Below, one piece after another: positions 33,364 to 45,195 of a stretch of DNA of 64,000 nt. Position numbers and translations under genes: made by a program. Under the pieces are notes generated by a model. It did not search any database and was not told the origin of the DNA. It saw only the letters and a list, made by a program, of their open reading frames with translations. The stretch covers positions 11,684,767-11,748,766 of the forward strand of contig NC_056004.1 in assembly GCF_018446385.1 (NCBI RefSeq). Reading direction: 5' to 3'. Source of the DNA: Zingiber officinale (lineage: Eukaryota; Streptophyta; Magnoliopsida; Zingiberales; Zingiberaceae). The first letter of the stretch is position 1, and each line of letters begins with the position of its first letter.

Positions 33364-35278
33364 TGAAGGGCGTTGGAATTCCGTTCTGTTTAAATTTCTC
33401 GTACAAAAAAATTGTACAAGTATAGAACTATTCCTAGCAATCCACACGTTCGATCAGACATGTGTTTGATCAATCAAGAAAGTTCTTGAATGATTAAAGC
33501 ACACCTTGATCGAAGTTCAAGATCGCTGGCCTCTTTTGTCAGTAATCAAAATCGATATCCAAAATCGATATGAAGAAAAATGAGACTAGATACGTAGCGG
33601 AATTGTAGAACTAGTTGTACCTTTCTTCGTAGCTAAAGACCTCTTGATTTTCTTCCGTATTCCTCTCCTCTTCTTGGCCGTCGTGTGGACGATGATCTAC
33701 AAAGATAACACCACCCTTCTTTTCTTCTCTTCCAAAACTGCCGGCCACAAAAAGAGTCGCTAGGATGGGGCACCTTCTAATCTTCTTCCTTCTCTTCTTC
33801 TTCCTCTTCTTTCTCTTCTTTCTCTTCTTCCTCTTCTTCCTTTTCTTCAAGCTGTAGGCAACCAATGGATGAGGGGGCGCCAACCACCAAGGAGGAGGTG
33901 GGGCATTGGCCTCCAAGGAAAGGGGTGGGGCGGCGGCCCTAGCAAGGAAGAGAGTGCCACCGGCCTTGGATGCTTTAGGAAGGGCGCTGGCCCTAGGAGG
34001 AGGAGAAAGGGGTTGTGGCACCCGCCCTAGGAGGGAAAGAGGGGGCGACAACCACAAGGAGAGAAGGAGATTGAGGAGAATAAGAAAGTTAGGTTTTAGG
34101 GGCCACAACCTAATCCTTTTATAGACTTGCCATCAGTTATAAGGAAAGAAAATTAACAAAATTTTGTTTAGAAAAAATCTAAACAAACTATGTTCAAACA
34201 AACTAAGTTATATTAAACCAAACCAAGTTAAGTTAGACCAAATCAAGTTAAGTTAAATCCAACCAAGTTAAGTTAAATCAAACCAAGTTAAGTTAAACCA
34301 AACCAAGTTAAACCAAACTCGGTTATGGATGGGTGGATGCGAGGCTTTATATATAGAGGCTACAATAGGGGCCTAGAGGAGGAATTGGTTTAGGACTCCC
34401 GATGGGCTTGGATTTCCCATGTTCGCCCCGAACACCCAACTCAAGTCCATCAATAATAATCCATACCACTAAAGGGTTATTATTGAATTACCGCACCAAT
34501 CCCATATTACAATATGGGCTCCTTTTTATTATGAGTGCCTTAATCTCCTCGTGTTTAAGATATCATGTGCCCGTTAATTAAATGAGTTACTGACAACTCA
34601 ATTAATTAACATCTGATTACAAGAGTAGTACAACACAACTTTATTATCATGTCGGACTAAGTCCTTCTGCATGGTTTACATGATAATCCTTATGAGCTCC
34701 TCAAGGGGACATCATCAGCCTAAATAATTAGGACACAGTTTCCTTCTATAATCAACAACACACCATATAAATAGTACTATTTTCCAACTTAGCGAACATA
34801 TTGATTTAACGGATAAACCTCACCCATTGATAAGTTAAAGAAATAAATACTAAGTATGCGTTCTTTTTATTATATAGGGATTAAGAGGACGCACATCCAT
34901 AATAACAGAGGTTCTGTTCTTTTATGTAGTCAGTATAAATCGAACAACCTTAGACGATCTTTCTCAATACACACATAGTGTACTAATGTAATTTTATAGT
35001 CAAGATAAACTAATACCAAATTATACTACAATCGTTCCAATAGTTTGTCCCTATCCATCTTGGTTGTGAGCTACTATTTATAATTTATAAGGAACTGATA
35101 ACATGATTTTATTTGTGACACCACACACCATGTTATCTACAATATAAATTAAATGGACAACTGCATTGACATATACATAAATATAAAATGCAGACATTTG
35201 ACCAAAGTGATTCTCATTTCAAAATATTTCAAAATAGATGTTCATACAAAAGCTAGGCTTATAGTATACATCCCAATA
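33364..35278 (-). repeat. 5' LTR of copia element E (minus strand, about 1.9 kb)
   Basis: The LTR is bounded by the primer site on its left and by CATCCCAATA on its right, which on the minus strand reads TATTGGGATG, a TGTTGGG start with one changed base. It holds a pyrimidine-rich CTTCTTCTT tract (about 33780-33850), a GC-rich stretch (33880-34060) and a short tandem repeat (34190-34320). Beyond it lies CACTA coding sequence, so E was inserted there. The 165-codon frame at 33611-34108 is low in complexity and not called. Confidence 0.7.
34190..34320. repeat. Tandem repeat, about 20-bp unit, in LTR E
   Basis: Six to seven imperfect copies of AAACCAAACCAAGTTAAGTT. Confidence 0.85.
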
Positions 35279-35284
35279 GGTACA

Positions 35285-37270
35285 ACATATGAATATAGAA
35301 GTACACATAAATGGACTAAATGGAGTATATTTTGGGATTTACCATATTGGTTTAGTCATTTGATTCAACATAATCTAGATGTAATGCATATTGAGAAGAA
35401 TGTTTTTGATAATCTAATAAATACAATCATGGATATCAATTGAAAAACCAAAGACAACCTGAATGCAAGAAAAGATATGTGACTCCTTTGTAAAGGACCC
35501 ACTCTTGATGTCTATGACATTAGTATAGGGCCAAAGCCAAAGGCAGTTTATACATTAAATAAAGATCAGAGACATGTTGTTTGTGAATGGATGAAATTTT
35601 TGAAATTTCTAGATGGTTATGTCTCTAGTCTTGGAAGATGTGTCGATATGATGGAATTAAAATTGATTGGTTTGAAAAGTCAAGACTGCCATATAATCAT
35701 GCAAAGACTCATTCCTATTGCTTTAAGGAACTCTTACCAAATTTTGTATGGGGTGCTATTATAGAGTAAAGCATTTTTCTACATGATATATGGTCCATAA
35801 TTTTGAGACATTCACACATGGAGAAGTTAGAAAGAGACATTCCAATCATTTTGTGTAATTTGGAAAGGATATTTCCACCCTCATTTTTTGATTCTATGGA
35901 GCATCTTTTGATTCACTTGCCATACGGGGCTAAAGTAGGAGGACCTACCCATTTTCGATAAATGTACCCATTTGAAAGGTAAAATTTTTCTTTTATAATT
36001 CCAAAAGCTAAATACATAAAAATTACACATTATATATTATATATTATGATCTAATAAATTTATCTTGTTACCATTAGATTCCTATTTCATTTAAAGAAAA
36101 AAGTGAAAAATAACGCACAAGTTGAAGCCTCTATTGTTAATGCATACATTGTGGAGGAAGTAACAACTTTTGCATAATATTATTTTGAGCCTCACATTCA
36201 AAGCAAAAGGAGAAGACCAAGAAGAAATGATGAGGGTCCTATTGATCAAAATTTGAATTCTTTCTCAATTTTTAACTACCTTGGTCAACCAAGTGGACCA
36301 TTTAAGCAGAGATACTTAACTGGTCAAGAATGGCAGGCAGCTCATACATATATTATATTTAATTATCTAGAAGTATCATCATATTATGAGTAAGTATATC
36401 TTTTATATTTTTTAACTACATTTCTTATGTCATAACTTTTAGTGTTATAATTTATTTTTTGGTAGGATTTTAGAAAATTTATATTCTGAATTATCGACAC
36501 ATGAGTTTGATTGCTTATGCAAAGAAGAATTTGCACCATGGTTCAAATCATATGTAAGTAAACACTTTAAATTTAGTTAACGCATATGTAGACTTTTAAC
36601 AATTACTTTAAATTTGGTTAACGCATATTTTTCAAGGTGAGCTCACCTTGAAAAAGAAATGTTATTCCATCTTTCATTGGGTCCAAATGCATTGGTACAC
36701 ACTTGGCCAGCTTATTTTATAAATGGTTATAATTTTCATACTCAAGAGTATCGGATGAGGAAGAGTACAATGAATAGTGGGGTTTGTGTCCAGTCATCCA
36801 ATGATGGAGGTGTAAGTAATGATTTTTATGATTTCCTGGATGAAATTATAGTGGTCGAATATCCTAGGCTAGAAATGTGAGTAATATTATTTATGTGTCA
36901 CTGATTTGACCCTGTCAGAAGGATGAAGGTGCGTGTATCCACGGTATAATTTGGTTGAAATAAATCCTAAGAGATTATATAAGAAATATGAACCATTTGT
37001 GTTGGAACAACAAGCAATTCAAGTATTTTATGCTTCAGATCCTAGTTTGAAACGTGACAAAATAGATTGGTGGGTTGTTCTAAAACAAAAGCACAGAAAA
37101 AAAATTGAAGCATGTTGGGAAGACATTGCATATCAACAAGAGAAAGTTGTGAATACATTTCAGACCGAGGAATATATTATTCCAATATTACGAGATCCCA
37201 GAGGAGTCGTGATAAATGTGTATGCAAATGAAATTGATGAAGATGTGGAGGAAGAGGAAGAGGAGTAGCA
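35285..37270 (+). pseudogene. CACTA TNP2-like transposase, C-terminal half, with introns
   Basis: Exon-like blocks in order are WSIFWDLPYWFSHLIQHNLD (about 35330), VMHIEKNVFDNLINTIMDI, a zinc-free middle with GPKPKAVYTLNKDQRHVV, and LPYGAKVGGPTHFR before a GT...AG intron (35979-36077). Next comes FLFHLKKKVKNNAQVEASIV, an intron (36390-36465), FDCLCKEEFAPWFKSY, an intron from 36554 to about 36637, SLGPNALVHTWPAYFINGYN (36680), and VEINPKRLYKKYEPF to an acidic tail ending at 37268. This is the transposase_21/DUF4218/DUF4216 order of En/Spm TNP2. The catalytic N-terminal part is missing to the left. Stops (for example at about 35440 and 35490) and frame changes show that it is dead. Confidence 0.82.
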
Positions 37271-37602
37271 AGAGGATGACGACAATGTGGATGAGGATGA
37301 CAATGACAATGAGGACTTCCATTGTTAATGATGGGTAATTTTTGTTATCTTATTATAAAATAATAATGATCTTTAATTTTCATAAAAGGTACTATTTTTT
37401 TTGTATTTTTTTATAAAAATCTATAACTTTAAAATAATCATAGCTCAATTGTTTGTATATCTAATAACTCATTCTTAAACTTATATGTATTATCTGTTAA
37501 TGCTCTATATTTCTTGCTATGTATTATAGGTGATTAAAGGAAATATCTATCGTCGAAGGAATCTCACACACTCTCTTTTAACAAATATGGTAATTTTTTT
37601 TT

Positions 37603-38690
37603 ATGTTATTTATTATGCATCATTATATTTTTAACTTTATCCTATTTTTGAATTTTCAGAACATCTTTAGACGAGGAGGACGTAGACGAAGTTCGCATGG
37701 CCAGGCAGTAACTAGCAGTGTATCTACGCCTATCCATGATCAGCCTGTAGGACTCTCACATTCACCTTTGCCAATACATACAGGACCTTCACATTCACCT
37801 TCGCCAGTACATATAGGACCATCTCATTCTCCTTCGCCAATACCTTCACCCAAAAATTTGGCAGATCCGATTCCTATTAGATACACATTTTCTGAGGTCT
37901 GTGATGTTCGAATATTTATTGTTCCCTGCGGAGATTCGTAAATATAAAATTAATATTTTAATTTTTTATTCTATATTTTTTAAGAAATATTGTGAAGTAG
38001 GATTAAAACTTAGTTTGATCACTTCAATTGTCATTTTTAATCAAGTTTGTTTAATTTTAATATTTAAGTTATGATATGCATCACTTTATTCTATTCCATG
38101 CTTTAATAGTATAATTGAGTTACTTTATTTTGAACTATATCATGAGATTACTTAATTCTATCTTTAATCATCCTCTCATTATATGATAAATTCTGAATTT
38201 TTTTTGATGTGTTACTTTATTTTCAATTACATATCTTTATTCTCAATAATGAAAGGTTCTAATAGTGGTTTCACGTGCTACCTTTTTTTTGATCAATTAG
38301 ACCATTAGATAAGTGTATGATCATTATTCATTCAATCATTTATGAAAAACTATGAAAATCTTTAATTAGTAATGATACTCTTCATGTATTTAATATATTA
38401 AATAATTAGACTATTTACTGTTAGACTAGATTTGATTGTGGTAGTTATAAGACATAGTCAATTATCATTACTAGTTTAGGGATCTTAAAAATATGGTTAC
38501 CCCTATCTTATATTTTTAGACTTTTCTTATTATTATTGTATTTATTATTCTTCATTCACCATAGGTTCAAAAATTCAGTACGTGTTGTTCACGAAATTAA
38601 TCAAATCATGAATAATCATTGGATGGGGGATTCAATGTCTTATTCAAGCACTCCATCATCAATGAAAGAGTTATGGTGAAGTGAGTTTAA
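37603..38690 (+). pseudogene. Start of a second CACTA gene (TNP1/Ptta-like), truncated
   Basis: After an AG acceptor at about 37660 a frame opens with FRRGGRRRSSHGQAV and a proline/serine-rich repeat of GPSHSPSP units, ending near 37941. Another exon-like stretch at about 38570-38690 gives VRVVHEINQIMNNHW. Such Ser/Pro-rich proteins follow TNP2 in plant En/Spm elements. The gene is cut by the copia F LTR near 38700. The A/T-rich 37990-38560 looks like an intron and holds nothing else I can see. Confidence 0.5.
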
Positions 38691-38699
38691 AGTATAAAT

Positions 38700-39398
38700 G
38701 ATTTGTTAGTAATTATCCCAAAGAGCTAATCATGAGATGATCAGGCTTTTTGGATTAATCATTGAGTTAGACTCGAATGAACCCACTCATTGGATTAAGT
38801 GTAATCCGAATTAGACTCATTGAGTTAGACTCAAATAGATCTAATTGTTGGATTGAGTTGAATTGCATGGGAATCAATGGGTTAGACTCATTGGGTGAAC
38901 TTGAGTTCACCAAGGAAGTTGAATGGTCAAAATTCATCCATTGGATTGAATGGTTGATTTCGAGCCATTGGATTAGAAGATGAAAGGGTGGAGACTCTTG
39001 GTATTCCATGGGATGGCTATAAATATCATTTGGATGATATTTTTCATAAGATTTTTCATCACTTGAGAAGGTGAAAGGTCTCTTTGTTTCTTCTTCTTCC
39101 TCCTTTCATTGCTTGGCCGAACACACCCTTGAAGGTTGCTAGCACAACCTTGTGTGTTCTTCTCCATCTTGTTGAGATTGTGAGACAAACGAAGGCAAGG
39201 CTTGTTCATGTGGATACCGTAGAGGCGCGAACGCGTGATCGTTCTGTGATCTGAGCTATCGGGAGATTGTGAGCATGCTTCAAAGGTATAACTCTATCAT
39301 GTCTTTAGATCTAACTTAGTATAAGATTATGTTTCCCTTCGCATGGATCTTCTGGAGGAAATAGGTTTTTCCGCAGCGCGATTGCGTGTTTAACAACA
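38700..39398 (+). repeat. Copia LTR (element F), 5' end uncertain
   Basis: The last part resembles LTR A: TTGGCCGAACAC, GCTAGCACAACCTTGTG, a GTGGATACC block and an end in AACAACA at 39398. A primer-site-like GGTATCAGAGCC follows at 39413-39424, unusually 14 bases from the LTR end. The left edge against CACTA-2 is a guess. The 38760-39000 stretch is rich in TGAGTTAGACTC and ATTGGATT words. Confidence 0.55.
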
Positions 39399-40152
39399 TA
39401 TTCCCTTATAGAGGTATCAGAGCCACTTCCGAAGGGATATGCTAAGTTATTAGATTTTTTATATATGATATAGAAATTGCATGATAGGGTTTTCTATAAT
39501 TGGAAAATTGTGAGTTTCGACCACACAAGACTCTCAGGCATATTATGGGTCTCAGCCAAACTATGAGTCTTGGCTAGATTCGGAGTTTCGACCAAATCTC
39601 GAGTCATAACCGAAAGTTGGTGTGTGACCAACAAGGTCTCGGATAGAGTTGTTTTGTTTGGAACAAAATGAAGTTGCTTTGTGACCAACAAGGTCTTGGC
39701 TAGAGATGTTTTGTTTAGAACGAAACATAGTTTGTATTGTGGGTAGTTTCTCGAGCATGGCAGCAACTCCTAAACCAGTATGCAAAATTAATTTTTCTTC
39801 GGGGGCCGCCGTGGCGTTGCGGCTCATAATTAGTTGCTCCAATCATAGTAAATTTTATGTCATTAGTATATTGTGAATATAAATGACATGGTGCATGGTT
39901 ATGGACCTTTGACCCCAATGTGATTGGATGTGTGTAATGTTGTAATTCATAATATGACCTATGTGTCGTGCCTTCATCCCTTTTATTCTTGATGTAATTA
40001 GATTACACTTGAATGTAACTCGAGTTTCTTTAGATTTTGTAATGTACAAAATTAGAAATAGTTAGTCTTCTAGAAGATGGGTGAAAAAGGAAGGAAGGAC
40101 AACAACACATGACAACCAAGGAAGCGCTTGGAGAAGCGGCTTAGACCTAGGT
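39399..40152 (+). other. Leader of copia F, continuing at 63397
   Basis: Noncoding sequence after the F primer site contains repeated GAGT(C/T)TTGGC and GACCAACAAGGTCT(C/T)GG(A/C)TAGAG units (39500-39700). It is interrupted at TAGGT by G5 and continues at 63397-63518. No credible gag is visible before the interruption. Confidence 0.5.
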
Positions 40153-40330
40153 TGTAACGACCCAATTTTCCCTATTTCGAGTTCCAAATGTCCATAAAAA
40201 TATTTGGAAATGCTTTTAAAATATTCTAGAGATTTTTACAAATTTTTAAAGTATTTTTACGTAATTTTTGGAGGTCGTTTAGTATGGTTACAAAAAGAAA
40301 GAAGTTTTGACCAAAAATTTATAGAAGGTG

Positions 40331-40398
40331 AGACTCGAACCCAAGACCTCCGACCGAACCAGACTTAACCGAACACAGCCAACCAATTGGGCTACGCA
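40331..40398 (-). other. tRNA-like module antisense to the G5 5' LTR
   Basis: The minus strand reads GCGTAGCCCAATTGGTTGGC (A-box-like) and later TCTTGGGTTCGAGTCTCACC (T-arm/B-box-like). The 3' LTR copy is at 60629-60696. Both begin about 180 bases inside the LTR. Confidence 0.55.
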
Positions 40399-41394
40399 TG
40401 TTTTGTTAATCAAGTATGAAGCGAGATATATTTAAGTTATAGTAAGGATCAGAAATAAAACCTAGGTTATAAAGGGTTAATTTCTTTTACCTGAACCCTA
40501 ACTCCTTCACTTCTCCTCACGCCGCGCGATTCATCTCTGCTCAGGCGAAACGAAGCCGTATTAGGGCTTTGTCTCTGGCACTGGCGAAAGGCTTCTTCCG
40601 GCTGGCCTTCACCCGTGCGTGGTCACCGCGACAAAGGGAGCTCGGGAACTCAAGGGAGCCGCCGAGATCTTCAAGCTTTACCCGAAACCCTAGAATTTGC
40701 TTCTCTTCGGTTGTAAGTCCAAGAACAGTAGGTAAGTACTACTCACCTGTGGTAGGAGTTGCTCCGAGTTTCGATTTTCTTCCTTGCTTCCAGATTTCAC
40801 AGTGCCGAGTAGAAATACATGTTAGGGGTTTCTTCCTTGCTTCCGGATTTGGTTGTGCCGAATTTATTGTGCTAGGGATATGGTTCCTCTTGTTTAGGAT
40901 CATGTTGTGCAGAATTTTCTTTACCAAGGTTGTTTCAGGTCTACTGTACAATTGGGATCAGAAGCTGCGGGTAACAGCTTCCTATAGTTTTTCCTTGCTT
41001 TATACAGAATTTTGGAACCTGGCATAGTAGATTTACTTCTTGTACATGATTAGCTTGGAATTGATACGCCGTGTAGCCCTAAAATGTGTGCTCGGTTGGT
41101 ATTTGGCTCTTTGCTGTGGACTGAATAGTATCAACCCTTCAATTTCCTTTTTGCTACCGTGAGTCCTTATAGGAAGTTGAGAAGAGGCTTTAAGTAATTT
41201 GAGTAGTTTCCATTAGCAATTAGTTAAGCATGTGTAATTTCCCTTGCTGCTATGAAACTCAAATTAAATTGTTTAGTTTTCCTTGCCACTTAATGAGCAT
41301 GCACAACTTAGTATACTAGTAAGTTTGGATAGATTATTTGTTACTATTTTAAGGGCAAGAATAACCTTGTTATAACAGTTCAGAGTTAGTTTAT

Positions 41395-41790
41395 TTTGCC
41401 CTACTTTACAGCATGTTTAGAAAGCTCAAAGTTGCATTCTTTTGCCCTATTTTATAGCATGTTTAGAAAGTCCAAATTAGCATTCTTTTGCTCTATTTTA
41501 CAACATGTTTAGAAAGTCCAAATTAGCTCTCTTTTGCTCTATTTTACAGCATGTTTAGAAAGCTTAAAGTTACTTTCTTAGCTCTATTTTATAGCATGAT
41601 TAGTAAGCTTAAAGTTACTTTCTTAGCTCTATTTTATAGCATGATTAGTAAGCTTAAAGTTGCTTTCTTTTGTTCTATTTTATAGCATGATTAGTAAGTT
41701 CAGATTTGCTTTCTTTTGCTTTATTTTATAACATGCTTAGAGAGTTCAGATCTGCTTCCCTTGTGTTATTTTTATATAGCATGCTTGGTT
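41395..41790. repeat. Tandem repeat, about 46-bp unit, in the G5 5' LTR
   Basis: Eight imperfect units follow the pattern AGCATG(T/A)TTAG(A/T)AAG... with TTTTGCTCTATTTTA. The 3' LTR (61690-62110) has nine, the extra one near 61850. Confidence 0.85.
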
Positions 41791-43360
41791 AGTTGTAATC
41801 CTATACTTGTTAGAAATATCTACAGGATTCTAATAGGCTCTAATAAAGGATTTTAGGAAGCATGAGTAAAGAAAAAGACTAAATTCTAGTTAAAAAGAGA
41901 TAACAAGTAAATTAAAGTAAGAGGCTAGTACCCGACTTCCGAGGTTGTCGTTAAACAAACCAGGTGACCAATTCCGAGGTCTTGGCCCTGGTAAGACCGA
42001 GGTCTTTATCCTCATAGGGCTGGAGGCTCGCTACCCCAGTCACTATTAGAGAGCACGCAAAACAAAGATGGTACTAGCCTGGGCCCAAAGGAGAAGAAAG
42101 TAAAAGATAAATTAAAAGATTAATTTCTAGTATAAGAAAAGAAGAAGAAAGTAAAAGAGAAATTAAAAGATTAATTTCTATTATAAGAAAAGTAAGAAGA
42201 ACAAGAAGAAGAAAGTAAAAGAGAAATTAAAAGATTAATTTCTAGTATAAGAAAAGAAAAGAAGAAAATGAAGAAGAAAGTAAAAGATTAATTTCTGGTA
42301 TAAAGATATAATAAAATGAAACAAATTTATGCATGGAATCAATAAAAGTTTAGTTCTTTAATTCTAAGTCTACAGTAGTAGTTTCATTACTTTCCTGTCA
42401 GTTAGTGAGCATGTTTAGTATTCAGTTTTATTTCTGTATACCATGAGTACATGCAGCTTTGCTTTAGCATTACAATTTCAGTATTATTGCATTACTTTTA
42501 TGCACTTCGATGTTTTTGTGAGATAGATTAGTACTTACTAAGCGTTTCGCTTATAGATCTTTTTTTCTTTCCTCCTACTGCAGATAAAGGAAAAGCTAAG
42601 ATATGAAAGGGAGGCGACAGGATGGTGGTGGTGATGAAGGTGTGTGATGTCTGGACTATGGAGAGATCCAGAGGGTGCTACCAAACCTGTAGGACCTATT
42701 TGATTAGAGTTTATGCTTTAGTTCTTTTCTTTAACACTATTATAAAGTTTGTGAGATTGTAGTTGAGTTTATTTCCGCATATGCATTTAGTCACTTTAAT
42801 TATTTGTGGAGTGATATAGTTGGTTGTTTTACTGGAGTAGTTCTTTCTTTTACTTTTGTTTTCATAACTGTGTGGTTGTGAAAAATGTGTTCCAGCCGCC
42901 TGTGGCTGCGTATATATCTTATGTACTATGGATTTGGTCACCGGTACAGGGGAGACTCTGCCGAAATTTTTTGGTAGGGATTCCTCTAGGGTCGTGATAA
43001 ATCTAACTGATTCTAAAAATAGCGTCAGTGACACTAGTAAGTAGAGTAGTAGTTAGGTAACGGTCACCCTTAGAGAGTAGTAGTAAGAAGGGTGGTCGTT
43101 ACAGTTGGTATCAGAGCAGTGTTCCATTCTCCAACATCATACACACATCAGCATCATCCTCGCCGTCTCCAAGTAAGAAAGTATTTAAATCCTTTCTTTA
43201 TTATGCTTTCCTCATTATTAACTGCAGTATAGAGTACTTGTTTTTTTTTAGTACTAAAGTAAGATAGAAGATTTAGTTTCCCTTTTCTTTATTCATATTT
43301 ATGTATGATTAGAAGGGTTAGAGAGAGGATACCAAGTCTTTTTCTTTGTATAATTAGATG

Positions 43361-43920
43361 TTAAGAAAAAGGATGTCCCCGTACCGTTCGTACTGAGAAC
43401 CAAGATCAGGAGAACGAAGAGCTTAGATCAACTGAGCCCAATCTCTCTGAAGTTGTTGCCTAACTCCAGAGACAAGTAGCAGAACAGCAGCAAGTGATTG
43501 CCAATCTGATGGCAAACCAGCCAGTAGTTCCTCCCCCTCCTCCAGCTATCACTGCAGAGACTCCAGTGGTAATTGAGACTCCACCAGCTACCCAGGGAGC
43601 CGTCACAGCACCCTAGAGACCAGAAGCTTATCTTATAAAGTTGCTGAAGCTGAAACCAGAGAGCTTCTCAGGCACGACTGAGCCCTGGGATGCCCAGGCT
43701 TGGTTTAAAACATTAGAGAGCACTATGGAGCTTCTTGACTGGCTAGAAGTCGAGAAGGTCAAGTGCGCCTCTTTCTGCCTGTTTGGAGATGCTCGTATGT
43801 GGTGGGAGAGGATAAAGACCAAGAGAGCAGTCGATCAGATGAGCTGGGCAGATTTTCAGTTAGAGTTCTATGAAGAGTTCTATCACCAACAAGCACTATG
43901 AGGAGTTTATAGAGTTCAAG
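43361..43920 (+). pseudogene. N-terminal part of G5 gag
   Basis: A frame with two or more stops reads VAEQQQVIANLMANQ, a proline-rich linker, KPESFSGTTEPWDAQAWF (from about 43650) and MWWERIKTKRAVDQMSW, ending near FYEEFYHQQAL at 43900. It aligns with the G2 Gag up to the EFTEF/EFIEF motif. A deletion at about 43920-43980 then removes the rest of Gag, the CCHC knuckle and the whole protease, and joins directly to the reverse-transcriptase lead-in. Coiled-coil-like Gln repeats (43470-43500) match G2. Confidence 0.85.
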
Positions 43921-43979
43921 CTAGCCAAGATAGAAGACAAGACAGTGGGGAAACAGAGACCCCAGTCAAGTAAGTGCAG

Positions 43980-45190
43980 AAGAACAGAAAGAAGGTAAGA
44001 AAGAGGGGGTTTGGGTAGTCTGTGAATATCCCGAGGTATTCCCAGCAGATCTACCTGGACTACCTCCCAATAAATGAGTGGATTTGAGATTGAATATGTT
44101 CCTGGAACCGGTCCAATTTCAAAAGCTCCGTATCGCATGTCTCCAGCAGAGCTGAAGGAGTTACAAGAACAACTACAGGAGTCACTTGACAAAGGCTTCA
44201 TTCGCCCTAGTCATTCACCCCGGGGAGCTCTAGAGTTGTTCATTAAAAAGAAAGACGGATCCGTGCTAATGTGCATAGATTTCAGAACGCTGAGCAAAGT
44301 AGCAGTTAAGGACAAGTACCCCCTTCCCAGGATCGATGACTTATTTGATCAGTTAAGAGGAGCAACAGTGTTCTCAAAGATAGACCTGTGCTCCGGGTAC
44401 CATCAGCTGAAAGTGAAAGAAAGGGATATACCCAGAACGCCGTTCAGGACCAGATATGGGCACTACGAGTTTGTAGCCATGCCTTTTGGAGTGACTAATG
44501 CACCTGCGGTCTTCATGGATTTAATGAACAGAGTGTCCAGAGAATATCTTGACAAATTTATCATTGTATTCATCGACGACATTCTGGTCTATTCAAGGAC
44601 CCCAGAGGAGCATGACACGCACTTGAGGATGGTACTGCAGACCCTTCAGCAAAAGCAGCTTTATGCTAAATTCTCAAAGTGCGAGTTCTGGTTAAATCAG
44701 GTGGCGTTTTTAGGTCACATTATTTCTAAAGAATTTATTCAAGTGGATCCAGCCAAAGTGGAAGCGGTCAACAACTGGAGTAGACCCAAGAACGTCAGAG
44801 AGATCAAAAACTTCCTTGGTTTAGCTGGGTACTACAGGAAGTTCGTGGAGGACTTTTCCAGGATAGCCTCTCCACTAACAGCCCTCACCAGAAAGAACAA
44901 GAGATTCGAATGGTCAGATAAATGTGAGCAGAGTTTCCAAGAGCTAAAGAAGAGATTGATCAGTGCTCTCATTCTGACTGTTCCATAGAGCGACAAGAGT
45001 TTCGACATCTACAGTGATGCTTCCAAGATGGGCTTAGGAGCTGTCCTCATGCAAGAAGGAAAAGTCATAGCTTATGCTTCCAGACAACTCAAAGATTATG
45101 AGAAGAACTACCCTACTCATGATCTTGAGTTGGCAGCTGTGGTTTTTGCACTTAAACTCTGGCGACATTATTTGTATGGAGTTCAGTGTA
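43980..45190 (+). pseudogene. G5 reverse transcriptase and start of RNase H
   Basis: The sequence encodes [20 protein letters not shown], the catalytic FIDDILVYS (about 44570), the thumb region LGHIISKEF, and RNase H YSDAS (about 45013) up to YGVQCRI at 45190. Stops lie near 44076 and 44986. RNase H resumes at 58697 after element C: the codons for CRI and FTDHQS flank the insertion with the GAATC duplication. Confidence 0.92.
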
Positions 45191-45195
45191 GAATC

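Larger units (their letters stand above)
35279..38700 (+). mobile_element. Remnant of an autonomous CACTA transposon (CACTA-2)
   Basis: The stretch encodes TNP2-like transposase exons followed by the start of a second gene, the usual order in plant CACTA elements. Both ends are lost: E abuts the left side and copia F the right side. No terminal CACTA motif is seen. It is the only DNA here that looks older than all the retroelement layers. Confidence 0.75.
40153..43103 (+). repeat. 5' LTR of G5 (2951 bp)
   Basis: It holds an antisense tRNA-like module (40331-40398), a GC-rich leader-like stretch (40500-40700), eight tandem AGCATG units (41400-41790), purine-rich GAAAGTAAAAGA repeats (42080-42310) and TAGTAGTAAGAAGGGTGGTC near the end. 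The 152-codon frame at 40569, matched by 60822 in the 3' LTR, is duplicated with the LTR and is not called a gene. Confidence 0.95.

Noticed and set aside
33611-34108. 165-codon frame rich in Lys, Pro and Leu
   Set aside because: It is made by a CTTCTT tract and GC-rich LTR sequence; low complexity.
40569-41027. 152-codon frame, also near 60822-61325
   Set aside because: It lies in the GC-rich part of both G5 LTRs and is duplicated with them; no recognisable protein.
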